Shown piece after piece: positions 47,096 to 59,299 of a stretch of 64,000 bases of DNA. Each line of letters begins with the position of its first letter. The stretch's first letter is position 1. The stretch covers positions 179,347,216 to 179,411,215 of the forward strand of contig NC_080673.1 of assembly GCF_030445035.2 (NCBI RefSeq), given 5' to 3'. A model generated the notes under the pieces. It had not been told where the DNA came from. It searched no databases and saw only the letters and a program-made list of their open reading frames with translations. Source of the DNA: Dasypus novemcinctus (taxonomy: Eukaryota > Chordata > Mammalia > Cingulata > Dasypodidae). The translations under genes were made by a program, and so were the position numbers.

Positions 47096-47520
47096 GATGG
47101 CTGACTGGAAGACCCTCCCTAAGATTATGCCATTCAGAAAAAAGACTTCCTCTGGAAGCCAGGAGAAGCCCCAGAGATTCCCCCAAGGACTTCATCATTG
47201 GGTCCTCCTGGGAGATAGATGGGAAAAATGAGCAATCAAAACAGTAAACAGTGGAATTCCTCCCTTGCCATTAGCAAAGGGGTGGAATAACTAACGGTTC
47301 AATAGGCAGGCCCCAGGCTGAGCTCTCTCTCTTGTGTGCTCTCATTCCTGTGAACTTGTGCCTGCCATCAGCACACCACCCTCACTGTTTTTTCTCTGCT
47401 ATGTGGCCATGCAAGTAAACCTGGGGATTTATAAACCATAATGGGAAACTGTAGCCTGTAAATCAGTCTTTTTTTTTATCACACTTCAACCCCTTCCTCT
47501 CTACCTAGGACCCTTGATCT
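47096..47520 (+). repeat. LTR-like or ERV-leader-like segment, family unknown
   Basis: Contains CCTCCCTTGCCATTAGCAAA followed by GGGGTGGAATAA, closely matching 3397-3428 in the young ERV. Later it has 'ctatgtggccatgcaagtaa' and TTTATAAACC, reminiscent of an LTR 3' part. No second copy of the whole segment and no target duplication can be shown. Confidence 0.35.
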
Positions 47521-47639
47521 ATTATTTTCTCCCATTTATCTTCCCTCCTTACCTGAGTAAATTACTGGCTTACCCCACCCAACGTGCTGTTGAAATTCAT
47601 TTCTGTAGCATATGTCAAGAACCTAAAGGAAATCTGGTA

Positions 47640-47990
47640 ACAGGACTAGTATCTTCCAGTTGGCCAGCAATCTGTGGGTTTTCTTGGTTTTTCTGTCACA
47701 TGGCAATGCACATGGCAGAGTCTTCTCCTTTCTCTTCTGGGTTTTCTGGACTTCCAGCTTTTGATTTGCTCCCCTTGGGTTCTCTCTCTCCCTCTGTGGC
47801 ATTCTCTAATAAAATAAAATAAAAAAACAACAGCGATAGGATTAAGACCCACCCTGATTCAGTTGCTCTATGCCTTAATCCAAGTAACCTCATCAAAAGG
47901 TCATATTAACAATGGGTTCATGCCCTCAAGAATGGATTGGGATTATTAATATCTATATCTGAGGTACATAAAACCAAGCCACCACAGCTA
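47640..47990 (-). repeat. MaLR-type LTR fragment
   Basis: Parallel to 29888-30300: 'ttctgtcacatggcaatgca', 'aggattaagacccaccctga', 'taacctcatcaaaaggtc'. Antisense orientation. Confidence 0.55.
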
Positions 47991-47999
47991 GTAAAAAGC

Positions 48000-50040
48000 T
48001 AATTTAATTATTCAGTCATCTGAAATGTATTCATGCATATTTCTATCAATATTTAATCACCTACATATGTAGCTCCATCTTAGAACATTAAGCTTTTCCT
48101 AGCAGTATTTGTAGAGTCACAGTGTGTGGGCTGCAGGCAGACAAAAGCAAAAGGTTAGAGCTAGAGAAGTCTGCCTATAACTACAAAATTAGGAGGAAGG
48201 GACAATCAAGTTTGATATATTGTGAAATCTGTTCCCCTAAATCAGCTACATGTCTAGTTCAGATAATTCATCTAACCTTCAAAATTGTCTTTCAAAAGTT
48301 GATAGTGCTGGAAGAAGGTGGTTGATTTTTCTGTTATAGAGTAGGAAAATTTTAAGTTAAGATGATGTCACTAAGAGGTTATCTAATCCTAAATCATCCT
48401 AGATTTATATAATTCTTGTTTTCTCTCAGAGACCTTCAAAAAAACTTCACTAAATCGTTTGATGATTTCTGTAGTAATGATTGCCTGCTCCTTAGAGAGA
48501 TGGCCTAGGGAGAATGACTGATTTGGGGCGCATATGGATATCCTTTTGTTATTTTAATTTTTTCTTTTATTTATTTATTTTTGTTTTGTTTAGTATTCCT
48601 TCTGGTATTGGCAAATGCTTGCCTAATCCTATATGCAGGATGAAAAGAAAGCATTCTAAAAAGAAAAGTCTTTGTGCACAAAATATGCATAAAATGGCTG
48701 TTAAATGAAAATTTAGAGCTTTAGTTTGAAAAAAGGGGTAAAATAATAAACTAAATTCTTCACTTAGCCAAATATTAATTTTATTGAAACATGAAGCCAT
48801 TAAACTTTTACATATCTTTCTCTGTTAAAATCTATGGGACATAGTTCCAACAACAAAAAAAATACCTGGACATATTCTAAAGCTATTAAAAAATAATAAA
48901 CCTGATTTATTTAATTTGTGTCTCTGGTTCATTGTAATTTTGTAATTTGAACACCTAAAATTATTTACTGTACTTTAAAAAAATTTTGCCTTATAAACAA
49001 TATGGTGATGGCATATGTTTAACAAGCCCAAGAGAATAGGGTTGGAATGCCGAAAAATAATTTCACTTTCATTGAAGAATACAGTGAAATAAAATTAAAC
49101 TCATTGTTCCTTTTATCCTTCTAATTCTATAAGATATTATTAAAGTGTATAGCTCTTATTATAGTCAAAATAATCAATAGTTCAATATACAGGTTAAAAT
49201 ACAAAAAAGTATTGAAAAGTACTGAAAATTACCCAAATCTTTTATTTCAGACCAGCTAAAATAGAAACTTATATATTCAATCTCCTCAGGGGCCAATTCT
49301 GCAGAAAAGGTAAGTATCCTTCTGTACATTCCAGGGCCCCAGAAACTGACAGATCTGTCTCTACTGCAGAGTAAGCTATTCAGCTGCAAATATGGGTGGC
49401 CTGAAGAATATATTTTGGCTTATTAAATATGTCTGGATCAGCTTATTCCAGTGAAATAGCAGAGAGAGAAAGAATAACTGTGAAGCAGGAAAAAGTAATG
49501 GTGGAGGTGGATTAAGAGGTGACTCAAAGCAGATTTCTTTCTCATTTTTAATCCATTTAAACAATTATTTTACTTGGCCAAATAAGCTTTCTCTTTTATT
49601 TTCCTGAATGAAGGTGGACATGTGCTGAAAACTAAAGATAAATACTTACTAAGAAAGATACTCACTAAATGTTATAAGTCTAATGTTTAATGATGATCCT
49701 CTTTCCATTGAAAACAAACAATGGAAATTCCAAGCAGTTTCTATAATTTGGAATAATCAGGCCACAGGGGAATGGAATACTAGGTCACTGCATCCTTTTT
49801 TTAAATTTTTAAATTTTTTATTTTTTTTTACTTGGAACCAGTTATTTAATTTCTGATTAGTAGAGATTTACCATCAGTCTTAGACATATGCTTTATATTT
49901 TACTTGGGTGATGTTTACATTAAACAATATTTATTTACTACTAGTCATTTTTAAAGTATTTTACCTATAAAACAAAGCGCATATATAGAAAAGATCTCTA
50001 AACAAATAATGAAATATCATAAGACATCACTTCCTCTCTT
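48000..50040. other. No recognised gene
   Basis: AT-rich with frames of at most 77 codons and no domain signatures. T-rich stretch at 49793-49840 might be a poor L1 remnant. Confidence 0.45.
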
Positions 50041-50049
50041 GTAGAACCC

Positions 50050-51700
50050 TCATTTACTTTTTTTAAACTTTTTTGTCTTTCTTTATTTTTTTAATGTTAC
50101 ATTTAAAAAAAATATGAGGTCCCCATATAGTCCCCAACCCTTCACCCCACTCCTCCCAAATCAACAACTTCTTTCATTATCATGGGACATTCATTACATT
50201 TGGTGAATACATTTTGGAGCACGGCTACACCACATGGATAGTGGTTTACATTGTAGTTTACACTCTCCCCCAGTCCACCCAGTGGGCCATGGCAGGACAT
50301 ACAATGTCCAGCAACTGTCCCTGCAGTACCACCCAGGACAACTACAAGTCCTGAAAATGCCCCCACATCATATCTCTCCTTCCCTCTCCCTGCCCTCAGC
50401 AGTTACCGTGGCCACTTTCTCCACATCAATGCTACATTTTCTCCCATTACTAATCACAGTAGTTCCAGAATAGAATATTAGTAAGTCCACTCTAATCCAT
50501 ACTTGATTTCCTCATGCTGTGGACCCTGGGATGTTATGTCCACTCCACCTTTATATTGAGAGGGGGCTTAGATTCCAGATGGATGCAATTCTCCTGCTTG
50601 CAGTTGTAGGCACTCTTGGCTCCCTGGTGTGGTGGTTGACCTTCTTCACCTCCCTGTAGCTGACTGGAATAAGTCCAATAAACCAGAAAGTAGGAGTCAC
50701 AGGTCTGTTGAGGCTCAAGCCCTGGCTATCACATCAACAGTCCAGAGATTCAGGTCTCCTGAGTATACACCAAATGCCAGTGCCAATCACAGGTCCAGTA
50801 AAAGTAACAGGAGAGGCTAGGGAACAAAGATCACATCTGACTTCAACTCCATCACACTCAGGAAAACTCCAAAGTAGGGCCAACTGACATAGCACTGAAC
50901 TCCATCTGCCATGACCATAGAACCCATGGGTCTCTGTAGCCCTCAAAAGAAACAATACCTGGGCTTTTATCTACTTTGGCTGTCTCTAGGACCCTGCTGA
51001 GGCATGCATAAGAACAACCCCTCTGATGTCCTCCTGACTCTTTTTTGGAGACTCAAAGCCATATAAATTCATTTGTCTTTTCCATTTCCCCCTTTTATTC
51101 AAGGTGAAAAAACATTTTTAACACCTGATATTACATGTAGGCTGAGATATTCTGCTGGTCTGAGTTGATCCTTTTATTCAAGGTTGTTTTCTAGTTACAT
51201 CATCTGCTGGTACTTGGTAGTAATCCCTTGGTGCCAGGGAGGCTCATCCCCAGGAATCATGTCCCATGCTGGGGGGAAGGTAATGCATTTACATGCTGAG
51301 TTTGGCTTCAAGACTGGCCACATTTGAACAATATGGAGGCTCTCAGGAGGTAACTCTTAGGCACCCTGCAGCTCTAGGCCTAGCTCTTATTTCAGGTGCA
51401 CAGACTCACAAGCATAGTCATCTGTATCAAGGGCTCATTGTTAGACCATCCTTTTTTGGTCTTAACCATTGCAGTTGGGGGATTGTTGCTGTTTCATTGA
51501 GGAATGTGATAGAGCCCCATTTACTAGGAACTCAGCACTCCCTCATTTGTCATTTTTAACTGTAGCCACTATGAAAATATCCAATCATTTTTATGTACCC
51601 TGTATACATGCTCTGGAGAACTCCCTCTCAATCATGTGCCCCTGTCAATAACATCCCACACCAGTATTCCTCCCCTGCCATAGTTGACCCTCTCTGTGAT
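50050..51700 (-). mobile_element. L1 3' UTR, 5'-truncated copy
   Basis: Left T-rich edge, then antisense 3' UTR: 'gaggtccccatatagtcccc', 'catttggtgaatacattttg', 'gtggtttacattgtagttta', and at 51190-51660 the segment shared with 31560-31930 ('ggaatcatgtcccatgctgg'). No ORF2 is included, so the family's 3' UTR is unusually long (over 1.5 kb). Confidence 0.75.
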
Positions 51701-53050
51701 CCAAAACTTATTTGAAAATGAAACCTAATATATTACCAGGTTCCATTAATAGTAAAATAGAATATAGTGATGGGTTTAAAGGTTAGATATAGAATACATA
51801 CTAATTTAGAAAAATCGTTTTGTATATCAAACCTTGTAGATGAAAATAAAGTATAATTCGGTACTTCTGCCTAAAGAAGATTGTAGTTAGAATGACTAAT
51901 TTTTTTCTTGAAACTTGGAAATGCTGAACAACAGTTATCACTTGGAGGAGTGTTACTTTTGAAATAATAGGAATTTGGAAGTATGTATTTGAATATAGGA
52001 TGTAACTTAGATATTTGGAGGATTTTTTCCCCCCAGTAATTCACATGAGCTTACATCCTTAAAATTTGTTTATATTGCCAAAAGAAGTGATTTTGAAATG
52101 ACTGACACTATTTAATGGAAATTCTCTATTGTGGAATAGTTCCTGATGCTGACCTCTGAGCTGAATTCCTTATTCCCAATACATATAAAAATGAGTAAAC
52201 TAAAACAAGGAGAAAGATCCCCATATACTCTCCTTAATTTATTAACACTATTATCTATGGTTTTAGTATTCTTAGAAGTAATGGACAGGATTATAGGTCA
52301 CTGTGCTCAAATTTATTTACTGATTATATGCCAATCATAATCTTTTATTTCATTTAATCCTCACAGGCTTGCAAAGTTAATATTATTTGTATTATTGGTT
52401 ATTTTATAACAGAAATGATTAGAAAGCAGGCTCACTGGACTCTTAAGACATTTTTGCTGCTGCTGCTGCTAATGATGATGATAATGGTGATGAAGAAGAA
52501 GAAAATGAGAAAGAAGAGAATGAGAAGAAGGAGAGGAAGAAGAAAGGGAAGCAAACAGCATTCTTGGATACCTAACACAGGGTAATTAATATTTCCATGT
52601 AGGAAATCCTATATAGAAATTGTTGGAATGTGTTTTTTTTTTTTTTAAATCCCGATTCCTGAGAAAAACTAGATGAAATTTAGGAAATAGGAAAAATGTA
52701 TTATAATACTCTCACAAGTATTAAACCTTAAGCAACATAAAGATGTTACAGTTTTGAAGGAATGTACTGATCTCATCTCTGAATTAAGAGCAGAGAACCT
52801 TATTAAAAGATAAAGTCAACATTTCTGGTAAACTAGAGAGGAATATGTAGGGAAAAAGCCAACATCTTGTTTGTAGGAGTCATCACACTCAAAGTATATG
52901 TTTACAGACCCATGTTGCTAATTGTGAGTCATTTGTGAAAAGAAAGTAAATATTAATAAGTTTAATCACACAGTATATACTTTATACAAGTTTTGTGACT
53001 GGTGCTTTGGACCTATGTACCTGAAAAAAATCATATTCTTAGACTTGGCT
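51701..53050. other. No recognised gene; small microsatellite inside
   Basis: AT-rich, shortest of signals only. A weak MIR-like stretch may lie at 52320-52440. The microsatellite at 52450-52550 is listed separately. Confidence 0.45.
52452..52552. repeat. Compound microsatellite (GCT)n-(GAT)n-(GAA)n
   Basis: Runs of GCT, then GAT, then a long GAA/GAG-rich purine tract on the plus strand. Confidence 0.9.
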
Positions 53051-53054
53051 TGTT

Positions 53055-53628
53055 CTTATTTATGTGGAGTCTTTTAAATGGAACCTTTTGATGAGGTTGC
53101 TTTGGTTAAGGTATGGACCAGCTGAGTCAGGATGGGTTTTAATTCTATAAAAGGAAACTTAATAGGGTAGATCATAGAGAGGGTAAAAAAGGGCAGAAGG
53201 AGCAGCCAGAAGCTGAAAGTCAACAGAACCCAGAAGAGAAGGGAGAATCCAGGACAGGCTGCCATGTGTATTGCCATGACAGAAAAACCAAGGACTGAGG
53301 ATTTCCAGCAGCCAACCCCAGAAAATGGTAGTCTTCTAGAGAAAGCATAATCTTGATCACACTTTGATTTTGGACTTCTCTTAGGCTCAACACCATGAGC
53401 CAATAAACTCCCATTGTTTAAGCCAACCCATTACATGGTATTTACTTTAGTAATGAGGAAAATAAAACATATTTTATTAACAGAAGAGTAGATGCTGCCA
53501 TTGGAAGAACCAAAAAATGTGGAAACAGCTTTGGAATTATGTAATAGGTAGAAATTGGAAGGAATGAAAGGTGCTTGATAGAAAAAGCCTAGATTGTTCT
53601 TAAGAGACTGTTGGTTGAATACAGATGC
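53055..53628 (+). mobile_element. MaLR LTR plus start of internal region
   Basis: LTR-type sequence to about 53470 ('ccatgagccaataaactccc', 'gtttaagccaacccattaca'), followed by internal-type 'gtggaaacagctttggaatt', 'ggtgcttgatagaaaaagcc' and 'aagagactgttggttgaata'. Same arrangement as 36583-37230. Cut by the solo LTR at 53629. Confidence 0.75.
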
Positions 53629-54205
53629 TGTAGCAGTTTGATATCATTTTAAAATTCCAAAAAAAATATGGATTATGTTTGTTAACTGGTCTGTTTCTCT
53701 GGGTGTGATGCCCTTTTATTGTATTAAATTCAAAGGTTTTGCATTTACTGCATTAAATCAAGTTTAGGGCTTTGAATCAACCGCATCAGTAGTGCATGAC
53801 TCAGGGTTGAATCTCCCCCCTCTCCCCCCCCACCCCCCATTTGGGCTGATAGAAACATATACACAGAAGAAGATAAGGTAGAGAAGAAAACTTGATCATT
53901 TTGGTCCTGCTATGTGACAGAAAGGAGAAGGCTCAAACAGCTATAGTCCTATGCCAGCCTACTATAGAGATCAAAAGAAGCGGGGCCTATGGAGCCTTAA
54001 GAGGTAAAAAGAGAGACCAGGTGGAGGTTTTCCATTATCTTCCTTCAACAAGTGGCAGCAGATGTGGGTGAGGTAGTAACCTGGAGTTGGACTCTTTGGG
54101 GACTTGTAACTGTAAGCTTCTACCCCAAATAAATATTCTTTATATTAGCAAAAGCCGAAAGAGTTCTGGTACTTTGCATCAGCACACCTTTGGCTGACTA
54201 GTACA
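53629..54205 (+). mobile_element. Solo LTR, family 'S', copy 8, inside MaLR internal
   Basis: 577 bp from TGTAGCAGTTTGATATC to GGCTGACTAGTACA, with CCCCAAATAAATATTC near its end. Contains a C-rich stretch at 53813-53839. No clean 5-bp duplication is visible, so flanking sequence has changed. Confidence 0.85.
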
Positions 54206-54214
54206 ATCACATAA

Positions 54215-54400
54215 CCACCTGATCTATCTGTCCCTCTACCTGTGTCCAATTTCCTCTTCTTACAAGGACATAAGTCCTATTGGATTTAGGCCCATTCTAA
54301 TTCAATTTCGCATCATTTTAACTAACAACATATTCAAAAACCCTATTTCTAAATAGGATCATATTCTCAGGGAGGGAGTTAGGATTTGAATAGATCATTT
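54215..54400 (-). repeat. MaLR LTR fragment, antisense
   Basis: 'cttacaaggacataagtcct', 'attggatttaggcccattct', 'aaaccctatttctaaatagg'-like order typical of antisense MLT/MST LTRs. Confidence 0.6.
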
Positions 54401-54609
54401 TATGTGGGAAAAAATTTAGTCCATTAAAGTGTCAGTTTTTACCATAGCATAACCTTGCTGACCCTTTCTAATACAATAAGTATAATTATAGGATAACTAA
54501 AACTCCTATATTTAGTCATGTCAGATTCTTCATCACATGATTCCTGCCAGTATTTTCATATGTATGTCTAGCATTCTATTCCCAAATACTTTATTAAAAG
54601 TTTAATGCT

Positions 54610-55019
54610 GGAGGTGGATTTGGCTCAATTGATGGGGCATTTGCCTACCATGTTGGAAGTCCAGGGTTCAGAGCCAGGGCCTCCTGGCCCATGTTATGGG
54701 CTGGCCCATGCATGGTGCCAATGCGTGCAGGGAGTGCTGTGCCATACAGGGGTATCCCCCACATAAGGGATCCCCACATGCAAGGAGTGTGCCCTATAAG
54801 GAGAGCTGCCCAGCGTGAAAAGAGTGCAGCCTGCCCAGGAGTGGTGCTGCATGGAGAGCTGACACAGCAGTATGGCACAGCAGAAGGAGACACAGGTTCC
54901 TGGTGCCTCTAACAGGAACGCAGGCAGATGCAGAGGAGCGCACAGTGAATGGACTCAGGGGGTAGACAGCTGGGGGCAGGGGAGAGAGAAATAAATAAAA
55001 AAAGATAAATCTTAAAAAA
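54610..55019 (+). mobile_element. DAS-type SINE, full length
   Basis: tRNA-like head GGAGGTGGATTTGGCTCAAT with box B-like GGGTTCAGAGCC, complete DAS body, and A-rich tail with AATAAATAAAAAAAG. Flanked by AAAGTTTAATGCT (54597-54609) and AAAGCTTAATGCT (55020-55032), a 13-bp duplication with one mismatch. It is the best-preserved SINE in the window and the main lineage marker. Confidence 0.93.
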
Positions 55020-55032
55020 AAAGCTTAATGCT

Positions 55033-56120
55033 TTAAAATGTGCTTCTCATATTTTCCTCCTTGGCTGGATAGAGTATAGCTTGTTGAAGACAGAGATTAT
55101 TTAATTCACTTTTGCATAATCATTTCCTGTCATATTGTGGTGTATTGGGTAGCTATTCAATAAAATCTATTAAATATGTACCTCATCAAAACACAATGTA
55201 TCTTGAGGTTAAAAACTGATTTTTATTAGTAAGCAACTTTCAGCAATGTAATAATGCCTTATACCTATGCAGATATGTAATAATATCTGAATATTTACTA
55301 CAGAGATTGTAAGATTTTAAACTGCCTATCTCACTTTTAGTAAAACAACATTGAATAACTCTACCACTTTCCTTTAAAAACCTTCACAGAAAATGAAATG
55401 AGCTGACATGACATCACTCAGCTTTAACTCACAAAGTCCATTCATCCACAAATGCAAAAATCTTTTCAATAGTTAGGAATTTTATCACTGAACAGGAGGA
55501 GTCTTTATAGCTATTTATCTTTACTATACTGTCACAAAATCTGTGTGCTCTATGACAGTCCTATAGTTAATGAACTAGAATCCCCTTTTCAATGTTTTAG
55601 AAGTCTGTCTTTCTTTCCCACCCTCCTTGCATAATTTTATTCCTGGAGTTACAGTACAATTCTATACAGTAGTCTGCACTTAATCATCATATCTCATCTT
55701 CCCGATTCATCTTGTTGGAAAGAATTCAACAACCTATAATTTTACCCTCCATTGAACTAGAATAGATTACTACATTTAGATTATTCAGAGCCATTAACAG
55801 AGCTTTGTTTTCTACTAGCATTTAATTCTACTATACTCCACTGTCAAATGCATTAAAAAATACACACACAAAGAAATACAGAATCTCAGATCCTTCAACG
55901 GCAAAGACAAACTAGCAAGAACATAGCAAGTGTATAGACATACCTTTCTCAGCCCCTATAATAATCATGCCATAATTTTTGATCCATCATACATGTATTC
56001 TATTTTATGTGAAATCAAAATCAGTTGCTCAAATAATAGCTTTTGCTGTACTCTCCCATGCTAGTAACAGCACCTCAGGAGACAAAGCTAGACAGCAATG
56101 CCTAAACGTCACAATAGATT
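55033..56120. other. No recognised gene or repeat
   Basis: Unique-looking AT-rich sequence without useful frames. Confidence 0.5.
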
Positions 56121-56129
56121 CTTCTTCCT

Positions 56130-56700
56130 CTATATAGGATGATCAAGTGTAAGGATTATACAGGAACCAACAGGCAGCTATATTCTTGCTATAACTATAA
56201 TAACTATATGGTAGACAATTTCCAAAGAGGGCCACAATCAATTTTCCCATCCCTGTCAGTGTGTGCACTTTCCCTACTGAGAGATGAAGTTTCTTTTCCA
56301 CTTTAATCTTTTCTGACTTCATAACTGCTATGACCAATATAATGAGGCAGAAGTATTGTTCTGGGACTTCTGGACCCAGGCCCAAATAGTACTGGGAGTA
56401 TTCTCTTCCTTTTTCTTGGAATACTCCTTCTTGGAATGCAGACGTGATGCTGTGAGGAAACTCAAACAGCCTCATGGACTGACTGTGAAAAGTACCAACG
56501 CTCCATACCAGCAGGCCCAGAGAATCTCCTGGCCAGTAGCTAGCCTGCCTATGAGGGAGTTTATTGTAGATCTTCTATTCATTCTAGTTCCTCTGCTAAC
56601 TTTACCTGAAGAAAAGAACTGCTTGGTCACCCACAGAATTGTAATATATAATTTAAATATTTATGTTTTAAGTCACTAAGCTTTGGCGTAGTTTGTTATA
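56130..56700 (+). repeat. Possible ancient repeat containing two chance frames
   Basis: Overlapping frames of 107-110 codons on opposite strands (56143-56475 minus, 56356-56679 plus) have no known domain. The 'gatgctgtgaggaaactcaa' and 'cagcctcatgg' order resembles a common old mammalian repeat, but I cannot name the family. Confidence 0.3.
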
Positions 56701-56799
56701 TATTAATGGGTAACCAAAAAGGGATGGAAATTATTCTCTGGTGGATAACTCAGAGTTAAGTAGCTACCCATTCTCTATAAGCAATGCAATATAGTTGTA

Positions 56800-57050
56800 A
56801 AGAGGGTGGACCTTGAGCCATATTGCTTGGGTTCAAATGCCAGTTTTGACACTTACTAGCGGTATGACACTGGCCAAACTACTGAAGCCATGTGCCTCAT
56901 TTTTTATTTAAATAAAATAATATTATAATATTAAATTCAATAATATTAAAATAATAGCTACATTATTGAGTAATTTTCAGGGTTAACTGAGGTTAGTACA
57001 GGTGAAGTCCTTAGAAAAGTGCCTTTCACATAGTAAACTTTCATTTTAGC
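56800..57050 (+). repeat. MIR fossil SINE
   Basis: 'gcttgggttcaaatgccagt', 'gacacttactagcggtatga', 'cttagaaaagtgcctttcac', 'catagtaaactt': a full MIR order with an AT insertion near 56905. Confidence 0.75.
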
Positions 57051-57083
57051 TACCAGTAGTTTCTGGATGGTGATCTTAGTCAC

Positions 57084-57746
57084 TGTATTAATCAGCCAAA
57101 AGGGTATTGATGTACAGTATCAGAAATCTGTTGACATTTATAAAAGGTGTTTCTTTAGGATAGAAGCTTACAGTAACCAGACCATAAGTTATTTTCCTCA
57201 CCAAAGTCTGTTGCCACATGTTGGAGCAAGTTGGCTGCCAACGTCAGCAAAGGTTCAGCCTTCTTCCTCTTCAGGCTTCATGATCCCAGCTTCTTCCAAT
57301 ATCAGTTGTAGTCTGGGACATGTCTCGTCTCTTTCCTGGGGCTTGGTTTCCTCCAGGCTCAGCTGCTCTGTTCTCTTCACAAGGTCAGCCATAAACTATC
57401 AGGTAAATGGTTTGTCCTTTTCCCAGGGCCTCTGCTGTGTCTAAAGGAGCCTTCTCTCCTTCCTCACATATCTGCTTCTTGTGTATGTACTCCCCATGCC
57501 TCCAGCATTACCACTCCAAATTCTGTCCTCTGTTATGTCTTTTCCTCTGTGATCCCCACCTATCAAGGGAAAGGTGATACAACATCCTACTGATGTGGCC
57601 CAATCAAAGCCTTAATCATAATTTAATCAAGTAAAAGTTAAACCTCTGAATCTAATACAATATAATATGCCCAGTGGAACAAACCAGTTCACAAACATAA
57701 TCAAATATCTATTTTTGGAATTCAAAAACAATATCAAACTGCTATA
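57084..57746 (-). mobile_element. Solo LTR, family 'S', copy 9
   Basis: 663 bp from TGTATTAATCAG to AAACTGCTATA in plus reading. The perfect 5-bp duplication GTCAC lies at 57079-57083 and 57747-57751. The frame 57067-57444 is chance. Confidence 0.92.
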
Positions 57747-57779
57747 GTCACTAAGCTACAATTTAAAACCCTTCATTAT

Positions 57780-58050
57780 ATGCCCCTTTATTCTTTTTTT
57801 ATTTTCCATTTATCTTCCACTACCCTTGTATCACAAAAACCTTATGTTCTGATCAATTTGAAATAGAGGCCTACTTCTACTACTGTCCTTTATTCTTACC
57901 TGGCCCAACCCTCTATTTCCTCCTTCTAGATTTTACTCCTCTTTCAAACTCTAGGCTCCTTTTTTCCTCATTAGCACTCTCTTGATCATCTTACAGATGA
58001 TACACATTTCTTACCAAATATTTAATGAGTAGCAGCCTTGGGGATAGAGC
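57780..58050 (-). repeat. Possible L2 fragment
   Basis: Antisense L2-like order ('ctggcccaaccctctatttc', 'ttttactcctctttcaaact'). Weak. Confidence 0.35.
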
Positions 58051-58264
58051 AGTAAAAAGATGGCCAGATTCACGGCCCTCATGAGGTATAAACTCTAGTA
58101 GCAGGGAATATGCATCAATAGACCTGGTCTGCCATTCATCTTTCTTAGATTTTGTCATTATTTTTGTTTCTTTTTGATAGTCACTTAGTCAATTTTAAAT
58201 GGATTTAATAAACTTATATTCATAATAAATTCCAGCATGGTTGTAATACTTCATTACTCTTATT

Positions 58265-58510
58265 GCATCATGGTGGTTAAGATTACAAGGGATGATGGAG
58301 TTTAGATAGATTATTGTCAAATGCCTGTTTCATCAGCCTAAAAACTATATGTCTTTAGAAAATTGTTTAACATCATTGGCCCTTACATTGTCATCTATTG
58401 TATGGGGCTAATAATAATAACTGCCTTAAAGAGAGGTTGTGATGATTAAAGTGATAATCCATGTAAAGGGCTTAGTTTAGTGCCTACACATGATAGATGT
58501 TTTATATATA
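58265..58510 (+). repeat. MIR fossil SINE
   Basis: 'catggtggttaagattacaa', 'tgtttaacatcattggccct', 'ggggctaataataataactg', 'gtaaagggcttagtttagtg'. Confidence 0.7.
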
Positions 58511-59030
58511 TATATTTTTATCAGTAATAATTTAGTGGTATGGAGCCAGAGTATACCTTTGAGATCAGGTACTCCAATTCCTTTTGTCACTACCAAGTAA
58601 GTCAAAATCCCAAAATTTAAATAGTGTGTGGTGTTCTCATCTCCCAGGCTCTGAGTGTATGTGACTAATAAACTGCTGGCAATCTCATCTGTACAGTTTG
58701 GGGTGTCATATATATGACCATCCCCAAAACTCTAAGGAGGGACTTCTTCTCCCACCAACATGGTAAATAGTAGTCAATTAAAACATCCTTATCCCTCCCA
58801 ACCTTACAGCAATTACATACTTCAGGTATGTTCTTTTCCATCATCCCTGATTATTTATAATTATGATAATAGTTTGGTGAGTAGTTCTTAAGAATTCTTG
58901 GTAAGTTCATTTAATTTAATCTACACAATCACCATAGGAAGAAGGTACTATTACACAATTGTCATCATTGTACAAAATGGGAAACTGGAACTTAGAAAGG
59001 TTAAGGACCTTGCCTCAGTAGGTATATTTA

Positions 59031-59282
59031 TTTATTTATTTTTTCTCTAATTCCTTTATTTTTTTATTTTTTTATTTATTGACTTTGTAATAATATTACA
59101 TTAAAAATATATATGTGAGGTCCCATTCAACCCCACCCCCCCACCCCCCCCTCTCCCCCCCCAACAACACTCGTTCCCATCATCATGACACATCCATTGG
59201 ATTTGGTAAGTACATCTTTGGGCACCTCTGCACCTCATAGACAATGGTCCACATCATGGCCCATACTCTCCTCCATTCCATC
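59031..59282 (-). mobile_element. Short L1 3' UTR insertion with perfect target duplication
   Basis: Only the terminal ~250 bp of the L1 3' UTR (antisense 'tgtgaggtcccattcaaccc', 'cattggatttggtaagtaca'), with a T-rich left edge and a C-rich tract at 59136-59161. The 15-bp repeat CAGTAGGTATATTTA lies at 59016-59030 and 59283-59297 without mismatch, so it is a fairly recent severely 5'-truncated L1. Confidence 0.9.
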
Positions 59283-59299
59283 CAGTAGGTATATTTAAA

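Noticed and set aside
52452..52552. Possible CRISPR-like or tandem-gene repeat
   Set aside because: Plain trinucleotide microsatellite with purine tract, no spacers, in a mammalian sequence.
54610..54690. tRNA-like sequence that could be called a tRNA gene
   Set aside because: Box A/B-like segments belong to the SINE head; the acceptor stem does not close and the sequence continues into the DAS body and A-tail.
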